From Gammaproteobacteria bacterium (GTDB lineage: Bacteria > Pseudomonadota > Gammaproteobacteria > Pseudomonadales > Azotimanducaceae), in NCBI GenBank assembly GCA_030828335.1, contig JAURCQ010000003.1, positions 1-46,508 of the forward strand: DNA of 46,508 bases, written 5' to 3'. Below the pieces are notes generated by a model. It had not been told where the DNA came from. It did not search any database and was given only the letters and a program-made list of their open reading frames with translations. Each line of letters opens with the position of its first letter. Within the stretch, counting starts at the first letter, position 1. The position numbers and the translations under genes are program-made. This document shows, piece by piece, positions 44,456 to 46,508 of the stretch.

Positions 44456-44601
44456 ACATTCCCTTAGGGAGCGGTTTCTTTGTCTTTTAATGTTGGTAAG
44501 AAGGGCGCGGAAGTGAGGGGGCTTTTTCTCCTTATTGGGTTCCCTATTTAAAATGGGGTGTTAAAAAGTGCTCATTACTAGATTTATTAGCGCCGGGGTA
44601 T

Positions 44602-44629
44602 TTGCAATTTACAAGTGTTGGAGTATAAA
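44602..44629 (+). promoter_or_regulatory. Promoter of mvaT in an AT-rich region
   Basis: TTGCAA (44602-44607) and TATAAA (44624-44629) are 16 bases apart. They lie in a stretch (about 44470-44660) much richer in A and T than the rest of the window, including TTTAAAATGG and GTTAAAAAGT. H-NS-type proteins often bind such DNA, so feedback on its own gene is likely but not shown. Confidence 0.6.
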
Positions 44630-44661
44630 TACGCCCAGTCTAACCAAGTGGGGGTAATTGC

Positions 44662-45009
44662 GTGACCAGCCTTGTCCAACTTCAGAAGAAGCAGGAAGAA
44701 CTCGAGCGTTTACAGCGTGATATCGAGCGCATGAAGGCCAGTGAAGAAGTTCAGAAGGAAATGGCCTTTATTGAGGATTTGAATCAGCTTCTTGCAAAGT
44801 ACAATAAGACCCTCGCAGATTTGGCGCCCATGGTGCCGGCGAAGGCTAGCGCTGCCGCACCAGCCGCGGGCCGCCGTCAGCGCAAGCTTAAGGTCTACGT
44901 GAATCCCACCACGGGAGAGAAGATCGAAACCCGGGGCGGTAATCACAAGGTGCTCAAAGCCTGGAAAGCAGAGCATGGTAATGATGTTGTGGAAGGCTGG
45001 CTGCAATAG
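44662..45009 (+). CDS. mvaT: MvaT-type H-NS family nucleoid protein
   Basis: This 115-residue protein has an N-terminal coiled coil for oligomerisation (about residues 5-55: QLQKKQEELERLQRDIERMK), an Ala-rich linker and a C-terminal DNA-binding part. RKLKVYVNPTTGEKIETRGG and NHKVLKAWKAEHGNDVVEGW match the Pseudomonas MvaT/MvaU pattern; the GGN loop enters the minor groove of AT-rich DNA. It silences foreign and AT-rich genes. The start is GTG at 44662 after GGGGG. It has its own promoter and terminator and forms a single-gene unit. Confidence 0.93.
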   Translation: MTSLVQLQKKQEELERLQRDIERMKASEEVQKEMAFIEDLNQLLAKYNKTLADLAPMVPAKASAAAPAAGRRQRKLKVYVNPTTGEKIETRGGNHKVLKAWKAEHGNDVVEGWLQ

Positions 45010-45049
45010 GCAGGAAGGCTTTCTGGGATCCTTGAGGTCCCAAATAAAG

Positions 45050-45076
45050 AACCCGGCCCTCAGCGCCGGGTTTTTT
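45050..45076 (+). terminator. Rho-independent terminator of mvaT
   Basis: AACCCGGC pairs with GCCGGGTT around a seven-base loop and runs into six Ts (45071-45076), 41 bases after the mvaT stop. Confidence 0.93.
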
Positions 45077-45245
45077 ATGCCCTGGGCCTAACGGATTATA
45101 AATGCGGCAGGTGCTGGGGTAAGTAATATAAAAGCTACTGTTTGTTTGAAGAACAGTTACGGAGAGGGAAGTCCCTCAATGGAGTGGGGCGGGGGGCGAT
45201 GCCCTAGGGTAGGCTTGGCGCGTTCTCAGAAACTCGGAAAGCGCC
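45077..45245 (+). promoter_or_regulatory. Upstream region of the hydrolase gene
   Basis: Two TATAAA boxes (45097-45102 and 45127-45132) could serve as -10 sites; neither has a good -35. An inverted repeat, ACTGTT and AACAGT nine bases apart (45138-45157), lies just after the second box, where an operator would sit. I see no gene in this stretch. Confidence 0.35.
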
Positions 45246-46034
45246 ATGGCTCTGAAGTCCCCCACCCCCTATCACACCCTTGGGTCCCTCGCCTCCCTGG
45301 GCGATGTGCAGTTGAATTACGTGCTCGAGGGTGATCCCCACAAACCCCTGCTTGCGCTTATCCCCATGGCGCGCCACAACCTCACCATGTGGGAGCGGCT
45401 CATGCCCGATCTGCTCAGCGAGTTTCGCGTGCTGCGCTTTGATATTCGGGGCATGGGGCGGAGCACCGGGGGGGCTCCGGAAGGCTATTGCTTCGAGCAA
45501 TACGCCGATGACCTCGCCGGGCTTTTGACGCACTGCGAGCTCGGCTCGGCGATCGTGATGGGGGTGGCCTACGGCGCACGGACCGCTGCGGCCTTTGCCC
45601 TTCGCCATCCCGGGCGCCTTGCCGGGCTTGCGCTGTTTGATGTCTCCCTGACCCCGCCCGTGGATCAAAAGCGCCAGGGCGTACTCGGGGAGGCGGCTCG
45701 AGCGGCCCTCGCGGCGGCGGGGCAAAGCCCGGCGCCGGCGGAGCGCTACTGGCGCTTCTACGAGGATCGGGAGAGTGCCGATGCCATGCACCGGGCCCAC
45801 GAGGGGGCTCCCGATCTCACCGAGCCCTTAGGGGCGGTGCAGGCGCCAACGCTTATCGCCTGCGGCGCCTACGACGAGAATTTAAAGGAGGCACGGCGCA
45901 TTGCGGCCTGGGTGCCTCCGGCGCGTTTCCATCTCATGCCCATGACTGGGCACGGCTCCCCCGGCTACCGGCCCGCCTACGTGGCGGCTCTGCTGGCCGC
46001 GCACTTCGGGCGACCTGCACCGGATCTTCCTTAG
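45246..46034 (+). CDS. Alpha/beta hydrolase fold protein with altered nucleophile
   Basis: The 262-residue product follows the alpha/beta hydrolase order: VLRFDIRGMGRSTG (strand 4 region), the nucleophile elbow, then Asp210 in GAYDEN and His236 in MTGHGS. At the elbow the usual GxSxG reads GVAYG (106-110), with Ala108 where the serine should be. The HG oxyanion motif is also replaced (IPMARHN). Thus a normal serine hydrolase mechanism is not expected; it may be a binding protein, a non-hydrolytic member of the fold, or inactive. It converges on an SDR gene 30 bases downstream. The natural substrate is unknown. Confidence 0.85.
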   Translation: MALKSPTPYHTLGSLASLGDVQLNYVLEGDPHKPLLALIPMARHNLTMWERLMPDLLSEFRVLRFDIRGMGRSTGGAPEGYCFEQYADDLAGLLTHCELGSAIVMGVAYGARTAAAFALRHPGRLAGLALFDVSLTPPVDQKRQGVLGEAARAALAAAGQSPAPAERYWRFYEDRESADAMHRAHEGAPDLTEPLGAVQAPTLIACGAYDENLKEARRIAAWVPPARFHLMPMTGHGSPGYRPAYVAALLAAHFGRPAPDLP

Positions 46035-46064
46035 GGGCCTCTATGGGAGCGGTAGCGGTTAGGC

Positions 46065-46508
46065 CTAGTTCCACCAGGCCCGATCGCTGTGGGACCGAAG
46101 GTCCAGCTCGAAGGTCCAGGTGGAGCGGGGCTGGCGCGCCAGCTGAAGGTAGGTTTCGGCTACGGCCTCGGGGCTGATGAGGCCTCCCGCCTCTCCGCCC
46201 TTGGCTGCCCGAAGGGCGGCGAAGCGTTCCGGTCCGAGCATCTTCCCGAGCGTGTCCGGCGCATCCACGGCCCCATCCACCACCACGTGGGCCACGTGAA
46301 CGCCCTCGGCCGCATATTCGGCGCTGAGGCTCTGGCACAGCAGGCGCCGCGCGCCCATGGCGGCCGCGTGAGCGTGCTGGCCCGGATTGCCGCGTAGTGC
46401 CGCCGTGGAGGCGGTGACTAAAAGATTGCCCCGCCCGCGGGCGGCCATGGCGGGCAGGACGGCGTGGGCCGTGCGATAGAGGGACAGGGTGGCCATGCGC
46501 CACACGCG
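46065..46508 (-). CDS. Short-chain dehydrogenase-like protein, C-terminal part (partial)
   Basis: The reading frame enters from the right edge and gives the last 147 residues. VWRMATLSLYRTAHAVLPAM, GNLLVTASTAALRG and GVHVAHVVVDGAVDAP match an SDR subgroup known for VWRM and HVAHVVIDG motifs. The normal Tyr-x3-Lys pair reads His-Ala-Ala-Ala-Met in GQHAHAAAMGARR, so both catalytic residues are replaced. In that subgroup the Tyr is often Phe, but the Lys is usually kept. The cofactor loop is off-window. Confidence 0.82.
   Translation of the reverse strand, partial: RVWRMATLSLYRTAHAVLPAMAARGRGNLLVTASTAALRGNPGQHAHAAAMGARRLLCQSLSAEYAAEGVHVAHVVVDGAVDAPDTLGKMLGPERFAALRAAKGGEAGGLISPEAVAETYLQLARQPRSTWTFELDLRSHSDRAWWN

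Noticed and set aside
1-46508. CRISPR arrays, tRNA genes, IS elements, defence islands
   Set aside because: No regular repeat-spacer pattern, cloverleaf, transposase or terminal inverted repeat was seen on either strand.

Overview
This window is a stretch of core chromosome from a GC-rich gammaproteobacterium. The evidence is a set of conserved gene blocks: metG-rsx-nth, purM-purN next to DUF2066-hda, trpS-scpA-scpB-rluB, and mtaD/ubiG divergent from gyrA-serC-pheA-hisC-tyrA-cmk-rpsA-ihfB-lapA. A nucleoid protein of the MvaT type points to the Pseudomonadales/Cellvibrionales/Oceanospirillales side of the class. I cannot name the genus. I see no tRNA or rRNA genes, insertion sequences, prophage or CRISPR. 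Genes are tightly packed, with many ATGA/GTGA stop-start overlaps and several GTG or TTG starts. No gap without a gene exceeds 300 bases.

Layout. 1-6.5 kb: end of argG, then a minus-strand operon metG-rsxA-B-C-D-G-E-nth. 6.6-8.3 kb: apbC/mrp and dcd. 8.3-10.8 kb: minus-strand purM-purN-DUF3108. 10.9-13.8 kb: DUF2066-hda-MurG-like glycosyltransferase. 13.7-19.2 kb: tetR divergent from serA, then a ferritin-like DUF2202 lipoprotein, mnmC and a mercaptopyruvate sulfurtransferase. 19.3-27.2 kb: an acyl desaturase, argS, a periplasmic cyclophilin, a LysE-family exporter, gdhA, pdxJ-yciB and yciO. 27.3-30.9 kb: trpS-scpA-scpB-rluB. 30.9-33.7 kb: mtaD-ubiG-yciK. 33.9-43.9 kb: gyrA through lapA, which holds serine and aromatic amino-acid synthesis, then translation and nucleoid genes. 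44-46.5 kb: comEA, an AT-rich mvaT locus, a degenerate alpha/beta hydrolase and the end of an SDR gene.

Most notable is the Rsx/Rnf operon. All six subunit genes are in the usual order with intact, translationally coupled frames, but the complex looks stripped. RsxC is only its C-terminal double-ferredoxin and coiled-coil part, without the NADH/FMN (51K-like) and SLBB domains. RsxA and RsxE contain no cysteine at all, so the intramembrane [2Fe-2S] cluster expected between them cannot be bound in the usual way. RsxB keeps all twelve iron-sulfur cysteines, and RsxD and RsxG keep their covalent-FMN S/T-G-A-T motifs. This suggests either a ferredoxin/flavin electron-transfer complex that takes electrons from something other than NADH, or a complex in decay.

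Secondary points of interest are a Firmicutes-type MurG paralogue behind hda, the absence of aroA between tyrA and cmk, an alternative-type PdxJ paired with yciB, a palindrome placed to control both tetR and serA, a multi-hairpin rpsA leader, and an alpha/beta hydrolase with alanine in the nucleophile position.
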